DNA from: JALORV01 sp963766365
GTDB lineage: Bacteria; Pseudomonadota; Gammaproteobacteria; Burkholderiales; Burkholderiaceae_F
NCBI GenBank assembly: GCA_963766365.1
Contig: CAVXZK010000006.1
Location: 588,434 to 652,433, forward strand
DNA: 64,000 nt
Direction of reading: 5' to 3'
Under the pieces are notes generated by a model. The model saw only the letters and a list, made by a program, of their open reading frames with translations, had not been told where the DNA came from and did no database searches. This document shows, piece after piece, positions 32,539-42,893 of the stretch (positions within the stretch are counted from its first letter, which is position 1; every line of letters begins with the position of its first letter). A program made the position numbers and the translations under genes.

Positions 32539-35500
32539 ATGAACGCAGTGCCGCTTCGTGCACTCGGCCTGATCCGCTGGGTCGTTAGCAAGTCGCCGAT
32601 GTCCCCGTTATCAAGCACGGCGCTCGGCACCCCATCCCTTTCCGCCGTCATGCGGTGGGCGCTAGGGGTGCTGCTCGGGCTGGTGGTTGTCCTGCCCGCG
32701 CATGCGAACCAGACGGTCAACGACATCACGATCGATGAGGATCTGCCGCAGGCGCGGCGTGGCGTCGCGTACTCGCACACGATCCCGGTCTTGAGCGGCG
32801 GCACGGCACCGTACTCCTTCGTGTTGTCCGGTCCGTCGACACTGCCGATACGACTGACGCTCTCCCCCAGTGGCCTCGTCAGCGGCGTGATTAGTTGCAA
32901 CGTCGGCAACGGCAACTACGGCCAGGATGTCACCGTCACGGATTCATCGGCCGTGCCGATCGTCGCAACGTTCTCCGGCAACAAGGGCCTGGCGATCAAC
33001 GTCACGGCAGGCCCGGCGGGCACGTGCGTGACGTTGACCATCGCACCGTTGACCCTACCTCCGCTAACCGCCGGCAGTTCGTTCAGCCAGACCATCACGG
33101 CTTCTGGCGGCCTGGGCCCGTATACCTACGCGGTCACCGCCGGCACCTTGCCCGCCGGGGTCACCCTGAACGCGACCACCGGCCAACTCAGCGGCACTCC
33201 CTCTGCCGGTGGCGCTTACAGCTTCACAATAACCGCGACGGATGCTGCGGACTCGACTGGGTCGATGGCCTATAGCGGTACCGTCAACCCAGCGATTGCC
33301 GTCAATCCGCTGACATTGGCCGCCGGCATGGTGGGAACGGCGTACAGCCAGACGGTCACCGCATCGGGAGGCAGCGGCGCGCTGACATTGAGTCTCTCCG
33401 GTGCCTTGCCCGCGGGACTGACGTTCAACGCGTCGACCGGCGTGATCTCGGGCACGCCGACCAGCGCCGGCACCAGCAACTTCACGATCACCGCGACGGA
33501 TGCCAACAGCGCAACCGGGTCGCGCCCCTACAGCATCACAGTCAGCACGCCGGTGACGGTGGACCCGGCGACGTTGCCCGCCGGCACCGCAGGCACGGCG
33601 TACAGCCAGACAGTAGCCGCGACGGGCGGCACCGGGCCATACACGTATGCAGCCACCGGCACGCTGCCGACGGGCCTGACGCTGAACGCGTCGACCGGCG
33701 TGATCTCGGGGACTCCGAGCGTCGCCGGGTCCAGCACCTTCACGATCACTGCCACGGACAGCGTTGGCGGTACAGGTGCGCGCAGTTACACGGTGACGGT
33801 GAATCCGGCGGTCGAGGTGAATCCGTCCAGCTTGCCGGGCGGCACCGTCGGAACGGCCTATTCACAGACCGTCTCGGCCACCGGCGGCAGCGGCGCTCCG
33901 TACACCTTTGGCGTCGTCGGTTCCCTGCCGGCCGGTTTGTCGCTCAATGCGTCGAGCGGTGTGATCTCCGGCACGCCGACGGCCTCCGGATCGAGCACCT
34001 TCACGATCAGCGCAACGGACACCAATGGCGCCGTCGGCACGCGCGCTTACACGGTAACGATGAACGCAGCCATCACTGTCAATCCGGCCAGTCTGCCGGT
34101 CGGCACCGTGGGCACGTCGTACTCGCAGAACGTGACGGCGACCGGCGGAACGGGCAGCTACACGTTCAGCGTCACCAGCGGTGCGCTGCCAGCGGGACTT
34201 TCGCTCAACGGCTCTGGCCTGATCTCGGGCACGCCGTCAGCCGCGGGCTCGAGCAGCGTGACCATCACCGCCACCGACGGCAACGGCGCCACCGGGTCGC
34301 GCGGCTACACACTGACGGTGCACCCGGTCCTGACCGTGAGCCCCGCAAGCCTGCCCGCGGGCACCGTGGGAACGGCGTACTCGCAGACGATCACCGCGAG
34401 TGACGGAACCGGCCCCTACACCTTCGCCGTGACCAGCGGCGCGCTGCCCGCAGGGCTGACACTGAACGCAGGCTCCGGAGTCATCAGCGGCACTCCGACC
34501 AGCGCCGGCGCGGCCAGCTTCACGATCACTGGCACCGACAGCAACGGTGCGATCGGCTCACGCGCCTACAGCGTCACGGTGAACGCCGCCATCGCCGTGA
34601 ATCCCGCGAGCCTGCCGACCGGCACCATCGGCACGGCCTACAGCCAGACGATCACCGCGACCGGCGGAACCGGCAGCTACACGTTCAGCCTGACCGCGGG
34701 CGCACTCCCGACCGGGCTATCGCTCAATGCGTCGAGCGGCGCAATCACCGGTGCGCCGAGCGCGAGCGGCACCAGCAACTTCACGGTCACCGCCACCGAT
34801 GGCAACAGCGCGACCGGCTCGCGCGCCTACAGCATCACGATCAATGCGGCAATCGCCGTCAACCCCGTGAGCCTGCCTGCGGGAACGGTCAGCGCTGCCT
34901 ACAGCCAGACCGTGACTGCGACGGGCGGCACCGGCAGCTACACCTTCAGCGTGAGCAGCGGCACGCTGCCTGCGGGCCTGAGCCTGAATTCGGGCAGCGG
35001 CGCCATCACCGGCACCCCGACCGGCGCAGGATCGAGCAGCTTCACGATCACGGCCACCGACGGCAACAGCGCCACCGGCTCGCGCGCGTACAGCGTCACG
35101 ATCAATGCGGCGATCACGGTCAATCCGGCGAGTCTGGCCAACGGCACCGTGGGCAGCGCCTACTCGCAGACCGTGTCGGCCACCGGCGGCACCGGCAGCT
35201 ACACCTTCAGCGTCAGTACCGGCGCACTGCCGGCGGGACTGAGCCTGGCCTCCAGCACGGGCGTCATCTCCGGCACGCCGAGCAGCAGCGGCAGCAGCAG
35301 CTTCACGATCACCGCCACCGACGGCAACGGCGCAACGGGTTCGCGCGCCTACAGCGTATCGATCGCGGCGGGCATCAACGTCAGTCCGTTGTCACTTCCT
35401 GCCGCCACCGTCGGCACACCGTACAGCCAGACAATCAGCGCGAGCGGCGGGACGGGCGGCTTCACGTTCAGCGTCACCGCCGGCGCGCTGCCGGCCGGGC

Positions 35501-38500
35501 TCTCGCTCAATGCAGCGACTGGTGCAATTACCGGGACGCCGAGCGGTTCGGGCAGCAGCACCTTCACGATCACCGCCACGGACAGCGCCAGCGCCACCGG
35601 CACGCGCAGCTACACCCTGACCGTAAACCCCGCCATCGCCGTCAATCCGGCGACCCTGCCGGCCGGCACCGTCGGCCTGGCCTACAACCAGACCGTCAGC
35701 GCGACGGGAGGCAACGGCAGCTACACGTTCGCCGTCACGTCGGGCGCGCTGCCAGCGGGCCTGTCACTGAATGTGTCGAGCGGTGCCATCACCGGCTCGC
35801 CGAGCAGTTCGGGCTCCAGCACCTTCACCGTCACCGCGACCGATGGCAACGGCGCCACGGGTGCGCGCTCCTACACCGTCACGATCAATGCCGCCGTCGC
35901 CGTCAATCCGGCGAGCCTGGCGAACGGCACCGTGGGCAGCGCCTACTCGCAGACGGTTTCGGCGACCGGCGGCTCCGGCAGCTACACGTTCAGCGTAAGC
36001 AGCGGCACGTTGCCCGCGGGCCTGAGCCTGAATACCGGCAGCGGCGCCATCACGGGTACCCCGACCAGCGCCGGGTCGAGCAGCTTCACGATCACGGCCA
36101 CCGACGGCAACGGCGCGACCGGATCGCGCGCCTACACGGTGCCGATCGCCACGGGCATCAGTGTCAGCCCGTCAAGTCTCGCCGCCGGAACCGTCGGCGT
36201 TGCGTACAGCCAGACCATCAGTGCCAGCGGGGGCACCGGCAGCTTCACGTTCAGCGTGACCGCGGGCACGCTGCCGGCCGGACTGTCATTGAGCTCCTCG
36301 GGTGTGCTGTCGGGCACGCCGTCGACCGCCGCGACCAGCAGCTTCACGATCACGGCCGACGACGGCGCGAGCACCGGCTCGCGCACCTACTCCGTGACGA
36401 TCGGCACGCCGGTGACGATCAGCACGGCAAGCCTGCCGGGCGGCACCGTCGGCCTTGCCTACAACCAGACGATCGTCGCGACCGGCGGCACCGGCGCCTA
36501 CACGTTCAGCGTCAGCGCGGGCACGCTGCCCGCAGGGCTGTCGCTCAATGGCGCAAGCGGGGTCCTGTCCGGAACCCCGACAACCGCGGCGACCAGCGCG
36601 TTCACCGTCACCGCGACCGACGGCAATGGCCGGACCGGATCGCGCGCCTTCAGCGTAACGATCGCCGCCGGCATCGCCGTGAACCCGGCCAGCCTTCCGG
36701 CAGCCACCGTCGGCACACCGTACAGCCAGAGCGTTTCCGCGACCGGAGGCACCGGCAGCTACACGTTCAGCTTGACGGCCGGGACCCTGCCGGCAGGTCT
36801 GGCCCTGAATGCCTCCACCGGCGCGATCACCGGTACGCCGACCAGCGCGACGGCCGCGACGTTCACGATCACCGCGACCGATAGCAACAGTGCGACCGGC
36901 TCGCGCAGCTACACGCTGACCGTGAACGCGGCGATCACGGTGAACCCGCCCTCGCTGCCGGCCGGCACCGTCGGTGCGGCGTACAGCACCACGATCAACG
37001 CCGCCGGCGGGAACGGCAGTTACACGTTCACGGTGTCGGCCGGGGCCCTCCCAGCGGGCCTGTCGCTGAACACCACCAGCGGCACCTTATCTGGCACGCC
37101 GACCACGGCAGCCACCAGCAACTTCACGATCACCGCGACCGACGGCAACGGCGTCACCGGATCGCGCGCCTACAGCATCACCATCGGGAACGCCCTCAGC
37201 GTGAATCCGGCGAGCCTGCCGGGCGGTGCCGTCGGTGTTGCATACAACCAGACCGTCAGCGCGACCGGCGGCACGGGCCCTTACACGTTCGCCGTCACCG
37301 TCGGCACGTTGCCCGCCGGGCTGTCGCTCAACGGCAGCACGGGCGTGCTGTCCGGAACACCGAGTGCCGCTGCCGCAAGTTCATTCACGGTCACTGCCAC
37401 CGACAGCACCAGCGCAACCGCGTCCAGACCCTACAGCGTCACCATCAACCCGGCGGTCACCGTCAATCCCGCCAGCCTGCCGAACGGTACCGTCGGCGCG
37501 GCGTACAGCCAGGCCGTCACGGCATCCGGTGGCAACGGCTCGTTCACCTACGGCGTCAGCGCGGGGTCGCTGCCTGCGGGGTTGTCGCTCAACCCGTCAA
37601 GCGGCTTGCTGTCCGGTACACCGACGAGCGCGGCGACAAGTTCGTTCACCGTGACAGCGACCGACGGCAATAGTGTCACCGGGTCGCGCGCCTACAGCGT
37701 CACGATCGCGGCCGGCATCGCGGTCAATCCGGCAACCCTGCCAGCCGCGAGCGTCGGTACGCCGTATAGCCAGACGATCTCTGCCACCGGAGGCACAGGC
37801 ACCTACACGTTCAGTGTCACCGCCGGAGCCTTGCCCGCGGGCCTGTCACTCAATCCTTCCACGGGAGCAATCACCGGTACGCCCACCACGGCCGCAACCG
37901 GCAATTTCACGATCACGGCGACAGATGGCAACGGCGCCACCGGATCGCGCAGCTACAGTTTCACGGTCAATGCCGGTATCGCGGTCAATCCAGCCGCACT
38001 GCCGGCAGCCACGGTCGGCGCGCCATATTCACAGGGCGTGACCGCCACCGGTGGCACGGGCACGTACACCTACAGCGTCACCGCGGGGAGCCTCCCTGAC
38101 GGACTTGCGCTGAATGCGTCGACGGGTGTCATCTCCGGAACACCGACCGTTGCCGCGACCAGCAACTTCTCCGTGACAGCAACGGATGGAAACGGCGCCA
38201 CCGGATCACGCGCCCTCAGCTTCGTCGTCAATGGCGCGATGGCGGTCAATCCGGCGATGCTGCCTAACGGCGCCGCGGGAACCGTCTACTCGCAGACTGT
38301 CAGCGCGACCGGCGGCAACGGCAGCTACACGTACAGCATCGCGAGCGGCAGCCTGCCGGCGGGACTGGCGCTGAACGCCTCGACCGGTGTGCTTGCTGGC
38401 ATGCCGACGGCTGCGGCCACCAGCATCTTCACGGTGATGGTGACCGATGGTCTGGGAGTTACTGCGTCGCGCGCCTACACCGTCGAAGTGGCCCCGGCAG

Positions 38501-39852
38501 CGCTGACGCTCGAATCGACAACCCTCGGCAATGGCGTCGTCGGCAACCCCTACAACCAGGCGATCATCGTCAGCGGCGGCGTGGCCCCGTACGCGTTCTC
38601 CATCAGCAGCGGGCAGCTGCCCACCGGTGTGAGCCTCAATCCCGCGACGGGTGCGCTGAGTGGCACGCCGATCGCTGCAGGCACCTATGCCTTCACGATC
38701 CGCGTAGTGGACGCGAATGGCGCGACGGGAGCGTTCGCGCAATCGATCGTCGTCGAGCCGCGCCTTGACCCGACGGCCGATCCGACCGTGCGCGGTATGC
38801 TGGCCGCCCAGGTCTCGGCAGCAAGTCGCTTCGGGTCGGCGCAGATCGAGAACGTCGGTGCCCGCGTGCGCATGCTGCACTTCGGCCAGGATCCATGCTC
38901 GATGCAGTTTGACGTCGGCACCAACGCGCGGTGGGAGCGCGCCGACACATCGGTCGACGAGACCAAGCTCGCCGCAGCGCAGACACCGGAGCAGGGCACG
39001 AAGCAAGACAAGCGCACGCGCTGCGAAAGCCCATTCGCCTTCTGGGCCGGTGGCAACATCGACTTCGGTTTCCTGCGACCCAACTCGGCAACCGATCGCA
39101 GCGACTTCACGACCTCGGGGCTCACCTTCGGTGCCGATGCGCGCGTCATGAAGGGACTGGTGCTCGGCGCCGCCGTCGGCTACGGACGCGATTCCACCGA
39201 TGTCGGAACGAATGAGAGCGAAAGTCACGCGCAGGGCGTCAATGCGACTGTCTACGGCTCGTACGAGCCGATCAAGTCCGTCTACATCGACTTCCTGCTG
39301 GGCTATGGCGACCTGAGCTTCGACGCCACACGTTTCAACCGTACCGCAATGATGCTGGGCGGCCGCAACGGTGCGCAGACGTTCGGCTCCGTGGGCGTCA
39401 GCGGCGTTGTCGACATCGGACGCCTGAAGCTCGCCCCGTATGGCCGCTTTGACCGCGTGCGCAGCCGGCTCGATGGCTACACCGAGAGCGGACCGAGCAG
39501 CGCGGCGCTCAGCTATGCCGATGTCACTGCGACCGAGGACGTCTTCGCCGCCGGTGTGTTTGCCAGCTACCGGATTCCGCTCGGTCGCGCGAGCCTCGAG
39601 CCGAACCTGCGCCTCGAGGCGCGGCGAGCCCGCGGTTCCTCAGCCGACCAGACGCTGTGGTACGCGGACCTCCCGACGACGACCTACGTCATCGCCGACG
39701 GCAGCCTGTCCGACACGCAGATGCTGGGCGGTCTGGGCCTTGTGCTGCGCATGCCCGGTGAGGCGTCGATCGGCATCGACTACAGCTATACGGGCAGCAG
39801 CGGCTCCTACCGCAGCGAAAGCGTCCGGGCGCTACTGCGGGCACCGTTCTAG
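32539..39852 (+). CDS. Giant autotransporter adhesin with 22 He_PIG (Ig-like) repeats
   Basis: The product is about 2437 residues from ATG 32539; in-frame ATGs at 32461, 32599 and 32650 are alternatives, and none has a strong ribosome site. The signal segment is RWALGVLLGLVVVLPAHANQ. One degenerate and 22 clear repeats of ~86 residues follow (pattern VNPASLPAGTVGTAYSQTV ... GSYTFSVTSGALPAGLSLN ... GTPTSAGSSSFTITATD). After PRLDPTADPTVRGML begins the autotransporter beta-barrel domain (about the last 290 residues), ending with the required C-terminal Phe (LLRAPF). It should be surface displayed for adhesion or biofilm. No protease or catalytic domain is visible. Confidence 0.92.
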   Translation: MNAVPLRALGLIRWVVSKSPMSPLSSTALGTPSLSAVMRWALGVLLGLVVVLPAHANQTVNDITIDEDLPQARRGVAYSHTIPVLSGGTAPYSFVLSGPSTLPIRLTLSPSGLVSGVISCNVGNGNYGQDVTVTDSSAVPIVATFSGNKGLAINVTAGPAGTCVTLTIAPLTLPPLTAGSSFSQTITASGGLGPYTYAVTAGTLPAGVTLNATTGQLSGTPSAGGAYSFTITATDAADSTGSMAYSGTVNPAIAVNPLTLAAGMVGTAYSQTVTASGGSGALTLSLSGALPAGLTFNASTGVISGTPTSAGTSNFTITATDANSATGSRPYSITVSTPVTVDPATLPAGTAGTAYSQTVAATGGTGPYTYAATGTLPTGLTLNASTGVISGTPSVAGSSTFTITATDSVGGTGARSYTVTVNPAVEVNPSSLPGGTVGTAYSQTVSATGGSGAPYTFGVVGSLPAGLSLNASSGVISGTPTASGSSTFTISATDTNGAVGTRAYTVTMNAAITVNPASLPVGTVGTSYSQNVTATGGTGSYTFSVTSGALPAGLSLNGSGLISGTPSAAGSSSVTITATDGNGATGSRGYTLTVHPVLTVSPASLPAGTVGTAYSQTITASDGTGPYTFAVTSGALPAGLTLNAGSGVISGTPTSAGAASFTITGTDSNGAIGSRAYSVTVNAAIAVNPASLPTGTIGTAYSQTITATGGTGSYTFSLTAGALPTGLSLNASSGAITGAPSASGTSNFTVTATDGNSATGSRAYSITINAAIAVNPVSLPAGTVSAAYSQTVTATGGTGSYTFSVSSGTLPAGLSLNSGSGAITGTPTGAGSSSFTITATDGNSATGSRAYSVTINAAITVNPASLANGTVGSAYSQTVSATGGTGSYTFSVSTGALPAGLSLASSTGVISGTPSSSGSSSFTITATDGNGATGSRAYSVSIAAGINVSPLSLPAATVGTPYSQTISASGGTGGFTFSVTAGALPAGLSLNAATGAITGTPSGSGSSTFTITATDSASATGTRSYTLTVNPAIAVNPATLPAGTVGLAYNQTVSATGGNGSYTFAVTSGALPAGLSLNVSSGAITGSPSSSGSSTFTVTATDGNGATGARSYTVTINAAVAVNPASLANGTVGSAYSQTVSATGGSGSYTFSVSSGTLPAGLSLNTGSGAITGTPTSAGSSSFTITATDGNGATGSRAYTVPIATGISVSPSSLAAGTVGVAYSQTISASGGTGSFTFSVTAGTLPAGLSLSSSGVLSGTPSTAATSSFTITADDGASTGSRTYSVTIGTPVTISTASLPGGTVGLAYNQTIVATGGTGAYTFSVSAGTLPAGLSLNGASGVLSGTPTTAATSAFTVTATDGNGRTGSRAFSVTIAAGIAVNPASLPAATVGTPYSQSVSATGGTGSYTFSLTAGTLPAGLALNASTGAITGTPTSATAATFTITATDSNSATGSRSYTLTVNAAITVNPPSLPAGTVGAAYSTTINAAGGNGSYTFTVSAGALPAGLSLNTTSGTLSGTPTTAATSNFTITATDGNGVTGSRAYSITIGNALSVNPASLPGGAVGVAYNQTVSATGGTGPYTFAVTVGTLPAGLSLNGSTGVLSGTPSAAAASSFTVTATDSTSATASRPYSVTINPAVTVNPASLPNGTVGAAYSQAVTASGGNGSFTYGVSAGSLPAGLSLNPSSGLLSGTPTSAATSSFTVTATDGNSVTGSRAYSVTIAAGIAVNPATLPAASVGTPYSQTISATGGTGTYTFSVTAGALPAGLSLNPSTGAITGTPTTAATGNFTITATDGNGATGSRSYSFTVNAGIAVNPAALPAATVGAPYSQGVTATGGTGTYTYSVTAGSLPDGLALNASTGVISGTPTVAATSNFSVTATDGNGATGSRALSFVVNGAMAVNPAMLPNGAAGTVYSQTVSATGGNGSYTYSIASGSLPAGLALNASTGVLAGMPTAAATSIFTVMVTDGLGVTASRAYTVEVAPAALTLESTTLGNGVVGNPYNQAIIVSGGVAPYAFSISSGQLPTGVSLNPATGALSGTPIAAGTYAFTIRVVDANGATGAFAQSIVVEPRLDPTADPTVRGMLAAQVSAASRFGSAQIENVGARVRMLHFGQDPCSMQFDVGTNARWERADTSVDETKLAAAQTPEQGTKQDKRTRCESPFAFWAGGNIDFGFLRPNSATDRSDFTTSGLTFGADARVMKGLVLGAAVGYGRDSTDVGTNESESHAQGVNATVYGSYEPIKSVYIDFLLGYGDLSFDATRFNRTAMMLGGRNGAQTFGSVGVSGVVDIGRLKLAPYGRFDRVRSRLDGYTESGPSSAALSYADVTATEDVFAAGVFASYRIPLGRASLEPNLRLEARRARGSSADQTLWYADLPTTTYVIADGSLSDTQMLGGLGLVLRMPGEASIGIDYSYTGSSGSYRSESVRALLRAPF
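33043..38757 (+). repeat. Tandem ~258-bp coding repeats of the adhesin
   Basis: Twenty-two head-to-tail units, 84-88 codons each. Many neighbours are nearly identical over 30-50 bases (the block encoding GTGSYTFS followed by LPAGLSLN), so copy number can change by slippage or recombination and assemblies may collapse here. Units 8, 9 and 12 are closest to each other, units 1-2 and 21-22 are the most divergent, as in arrays that grow from the middle. Confidence 0.9.
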
Positions 39853-39916
39853 GCGACTTCAGTTACTCGCGCTCCTCGACCGGGCAGGCAAGGCCTGCAC
39901 TCGCCGGTTCACGAAA

Positions 39917-39957
39917 CCGATCGGCCGCCGCTGGATCAGCCTGCGGCGGCCGATCGG
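39917..39957. terminator. Bidirectional hairpin between convergent genes
   Basis: A perfect 15-bp stem (CCGATCGGCCGCCGC and its complement) with an 11-base loop lies between the adhesin stop (39852) and the convergent lipoprotein stop (39995). There is no T run, so it may stall polymerase from both sides or protect RNA ends rather than act as a classical terminator. Confidence 0.7.
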
Positions 39958-39994
39958 GCGACTGTGCTGAATCAGCAGCTGCTCGATGCGCCCT

Positions 39995-41011
39995 TCAAGG
40001 CGTTACGAACAGCGTCATGGTCCCGGTCGTGATGACGGGCGGCTGGACCACGGTCACCACCTGTCCCGCGGTCTCCGTTTCATTCTCGGCCAGGGAATTG
40101 AACGTGATCTGGTCGAAGCCGGTCGAAAATGGGCTCCTGTTCTCGATATAGCCGGTCAATGTGATGGAACCGCTGAACAGCAGATCGATGTTGTCGGCCG
40201 GATCATCGATCCAGCAGTTGGAGTAAGTCACGATCAGTCCATCGCCCGGATTGAGTTCGCCATCCGGGTTGGCGAGCGCGATCTTGCGCGTGCCGGTCGC
40301 AGCGCCGGGCCGTGGCGAGCAGGCCGTATCAAGTCCCGCGGCACCCGCCGTCGCAATGCGGAGATCGTTGGCATTGATGAATGCCATCAGTTCGAGGACC
40401 ATCCTGCCGCTTTCCGCGGCAAGCGCGCTGGCCGTGCCGCCGAACGAGGCAAGCCGCCACTGGTTGGGTTGCGTGTCGTCGGGCCAGACCATCAGGTAGC
40501 TATCCCAGTCGTAGCGGGTGGTCGCGGTGCCGAAGGTCAGCAGGATCGGCAGCGGATTGCTGTCGATCGTTGCCTGCACCGTCTGGCCAGGAAAGAAGCT
40601 GTTGGTGGCCGGAGTGACGAACTCCAGCTTGCCGCTGCTGGGTGCATTGTCACCGGCCCAGTTCAGCGCCTCGATGACCTGTACGGAAAAAGCCCCGAAG
40701 AGCATCATGCCGCTGTCGACGCCGGTACTGCCACCGAGCGTCCAGGCCTGCGCGGTCCGGTTCCAGGTGCCGCTGTACCGAAGCAAGGGATAAGCGATGC
40801 TGACGCCGTCGACCGAGAAGGTCAGCCGGGCGGAGTCCTTGGTCCCGATGTTGAAGTTGACAGTCGTCGGCATGGGCGGTGCTGCCTCGTCTCCAATGTC
40901 AACCGGGCCGGAATCGTCGTCACCACCTCCACCGCATGCCGCGAGGAGAACCGAGATCACTATGGCCGTGAATAAGCCAGGCGCTCTACGAAGTGAGAAA
41001 GCGCTATGCAT
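39995..41011 (-). CDS. Putative lipoprotein, unknown function
   Basis: The product is 338 residues from ATG 41011, preceded by GGGGAGATA. A signal peptide ends SVLLAACGGGGDDD, a lipobox with an Asp/Gly-rich linker after the Cys. The rest is beta-rich (VNFNIGTKDSARLTFSVDGV, YDWDSYLMVWPDDTQ, SNCWIDDPADNIDLLFSGSITLTGY) and ends GTMTLFVTP. The layout is typical of surface beta-sandwich lipoproteins. I do not recognise a family. It is convergent with the adhesin, perhaps only by chance. Confidence 0.8.
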   Translation of the reverse strand: MHSAFSLRRAPGLFTAIVISVLLAACGGGGDDDSGPVDIGDEAAPPMPTTVNFNIGTKDSARLTFSVDGVSIAYPLLRYSGTWNRTAQAWTLGGSTGVDSGMMLFGAFSVQVIEALNWAGDNAPSSGKLEFVTPATNSFFPGQTVQATIDSNPLPILLTFGTATTRYDWDSYLMVWPDDTQPNQWRLASFGGTASALAAESGRMVLELMAFINANDLRIATAGAAGLDTACSPRPGAATGTRKIALANPDGELNPGDGLIVTYSNCWIDDPADNIDLLFSGSITLTGYIENRSPFSTGFDQITFNSLAENETETAGQVVTVVQPPVITTGTMTLFVTP

Positions 41012-41161
41012 AAATATCTCCCCAGAACGCGATCGCGCGCGCGACCGCCAACCCCGGCGCAGATCGCGAGACGATCGACCGCAAAAGCCCTTGTGTTCAA
41101 TATGGGAACCGGCGACCTCGCCACATTGAGGTGCGTCAACCCATTTCAGAGACGGCGGTGA

Positions 41162-41182
41162 GGCAAAGCGGTCCGCTTTGCC
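41162..41182. repeat. Perfect 21-base inverted repeat in a divergent promoter region
   Basis: Arms GGCAAAGCGG and CCGCTTTGCC surround one central base. It lies in the 300-base gap 41012-41311 between the unknown lipoprotein and the double-thioredoxin gene, both of which point away. It could be an operator for either, or a copy of a dispersed repeat, since GGCAAAGCGG also occurs at 52138. The rest of this gap shows nothing I recognise. Confidence 0.55.
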
Positions 41183-41311
41183 CCTGCGCGTGTCCGTCCC
41201 TTGCCGCGCTGTGGTGGCGTTTCGGTCTCGACGTTCATATGGGTATCGCGAACGGAACACGCCGGCGTCCGTTCCAAGCGGTATCGTGGATGCGTGTTCG
41301 CTGGAGGGGCG

Positions 41312-42328
41312 ATGACCGCGTTCTCTAAGTGGTGTTCGGCGTTGGCCGCGGCCCTGCTCGCGTTTTCCACGACCAGCGTCGCCCAGACGACGCCGAGCAC
41401 CTTCGACACCCCACCCTGGTTCACGGAGACGTTTCTCGACTTTCGTGAAGACGCTGCCGACGCGGCCCGCGACGGCAAGCGGCTGATGATCTACTTCGGG
41501 CAGAACGGCTGTCCGTACTGCAAGCTGCTGATGCAGACGACGTTCACCGAGACGCGCATCGTCGACAAGGCGCAGCGCACTCTGGTCGCGGTTGCCCTCA
41601 ATTTGTGGGGAGATCGCGAAGTGACGTGGGTCGACGGCCGGAAGATGACCGAGAAGGAACTCGGACGTGCGCTGGGCGTGCAGTTCACGCCGACCCTGCT
41701 GTTCCTCAATGAAAAGTCAGAGGTGATCGTGCGACTGAACGGCTATCAGCCCCCGCATCGCATGGACGCGACGCTTGACTACGTCGGGCAGCGCCTCGAG
41801 ACCAAGCAGTCCTATCCGGACTACATGGACAAGGCGGCACGGGAGCCCGCGAAGGCCGAGCTGAGCCCGCAGCCGTTCTTCCTGAAGCCCCCGTACCGCT
41901 TGCAGAGAACGCCCGCATCGAAGCCCTTACTGGTCCTGATTGAGCGAACGCACTGCGCGAGCTGCGATGAATTGCATCGCGATGCGTTTACGCGACCCGA
42001 GGTCATGCGGTTGCTGCGCTCATTCGACGTGGTGCGACTGCAGCCGCGCGATGGAAGCGCGATAACGTCCCCGGACGGCCGGTCCACCAGCGTGGACGCA
42101 TGGGTGACCACGCTCGGCGTTAGCTATGCGCCTACGCTGGTCTTCTTTGATCGCGCCGGCAAGGAAATTTTCCGCGTGGACGGCTACATCCGGCCCTTTC
42201 ATCTGGCCTCCGCCCTCGACTACGTCGGCAGTTCCGCCTACCTGAAGGAAGCGAGTTTTCAGCGCTACCTGCAGGGCCGGGCCGACGCGATGCGCCATCG
42301 AGGCGAGGTTGTCGATCTCTGGAAGTAG
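41312..42328 (+). CDS. Periplasmic protein with two thioredoxin-like domains (CPYC and CASC)
   Basis: The product is 338 residues. GGAGGGGCG precedes the ATG at 41312 and a signal peptide ends TTSVAQ. Domain 1 has GQNGCPYCKLL (Cys67/Cys70) and the cis-Pro region FTPTLLFLN; domain 2 has ERTHCASCDELH (about residue 220) and YAPTLVFFD. Both keep redox-active Cys pairs. Single-domain relatives are SoxW-like thioredoxins; a tandem pair suggests a disulfide relay for periplasmic or c-type cytochrome partners. It stands alone in its orientation. Confidence 0.85.
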   Translation: MTAFSKWCSALAAALLAFSTTSVAQTTPSTFDTPPWFTETFLDFREDAADAARDGKRLMIYFGQNGCPYCKLLMQTTFTETRIVDKAQRTLVAVALNLWGDREVTWVDGRKMTEKELGRALGVQFTPTLLFLNEKSEVIVRLNGYQPPHRMDATLDYVGQRLETKQSYPDYMDKAAREPAKAELSPQPFFLKPPYRLQRTPASKPLLVLIERTHCASCDELHRDAFTRPEVMRLLRSFDVVRLQPRDGSAITSPDGRSTSVDAWVTTLGVSYAPTLVFFDRAGKEIFRVDGYIRPFHLASALDYVGSSAYLKEASFQRYLQGRADAMRHRGEVVDLWK

Positions 42329-42347
42329 CCACCCGGCTCAAGTGGGA

Positions 42348-42689
42348 CTATTGCTTTGCGCCGTCGATGGCGCGCCTGCGGCGACGGTGCCCGTTGATCA
42401 GTTCTCCAAACAGTTCCCTTACCTTGGTACGCCCGATTTCGAGCGCACGGCGGCCCAGTGGCGTGATCCTGTAAATGCGCCGCTCCCTGCCTTCGCGCCG
42501 CTCGTATCGCGATACCAGGTAGCCCTTGCGTTCAAGGCCGTGAAGGATCGGATACATCGTGCCGGCGCTGATCTGGTAGCCGTGGTGCCCTAACTCCTCG
42601 ATGATGGCCAGGCCGAAGATGGGACCTTCATCCGCGTGATGCAGGATGTGCAACCGGACCATGCCGCTGAAAAGGTCCTTGTCGATCAT
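42348..42689 (-). CDS. PadR family transcriptional regulator
   Basis: The product is 113 residues. The PadR winged helix is clear: LFSGMVRLHILHHADEGPIFG, then YQISAGTMYPILHGLERKGYL and the wing YERREGRERRIYRITPLGR. The short C-terminal helix would dimerise. It is divergent from the ethylbenzene-dehydrogenase-like lipoprotein gene with 204 bases between, where a perfect palindrome lies, so it probably represses that gene and itself. Confidence 0.92.
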   Translation of the reverse strand: MIDKDLFSGMVRLHILHHADEGPIFGLAIIEELGHHGYQISAGTMYPILHGLERKGYLVSRYERREGRERRIYRITPLGRRALEIGRTKVRELFGELINGHRRRRRAIDGAKQ

Positions 42690-42829
42690 GCGTCCGCCCG
42701 ACTGAATGTTGTTGAGGCCGCTGACAGCACTCCGGCCGCGCGCAACCGTTGCGACCGCGGCAGCTTAGCCGCCACGTGCGAAGTCCTCTCTTAATCTGAA
42801 GCAACAGGTGCGGACAGTAGCGGCTCACG

Positions 42830-42846
42830 CTAACGAAATTCGTTAG
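42830..42846. promoter_or_regulatory. Perfect palindrome, probable PadR operator
   Basis: CTAACGAA, one base, then TTCGTTAG. A second half-site (GTAACGAAC) follows at 42861, 15 bases later. It lies 48 bases before the downstream lipoprotein start. PadR sites are inverted repeats of this sort. Confidence 0.6.
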
Positions 42847-42893
42847 TACTGTGGGCGCTGGTAACGAACAGCGCCAAATTTCAGGGAGAGAAG

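Noticed and set aside
33043..38757. Tandem repeats considered as CRISPR-like or minisatellite DNA
   Set aside because: Units are ~258 bases, in frame and encode Ig-like domains; no short repeats with unique spacers.
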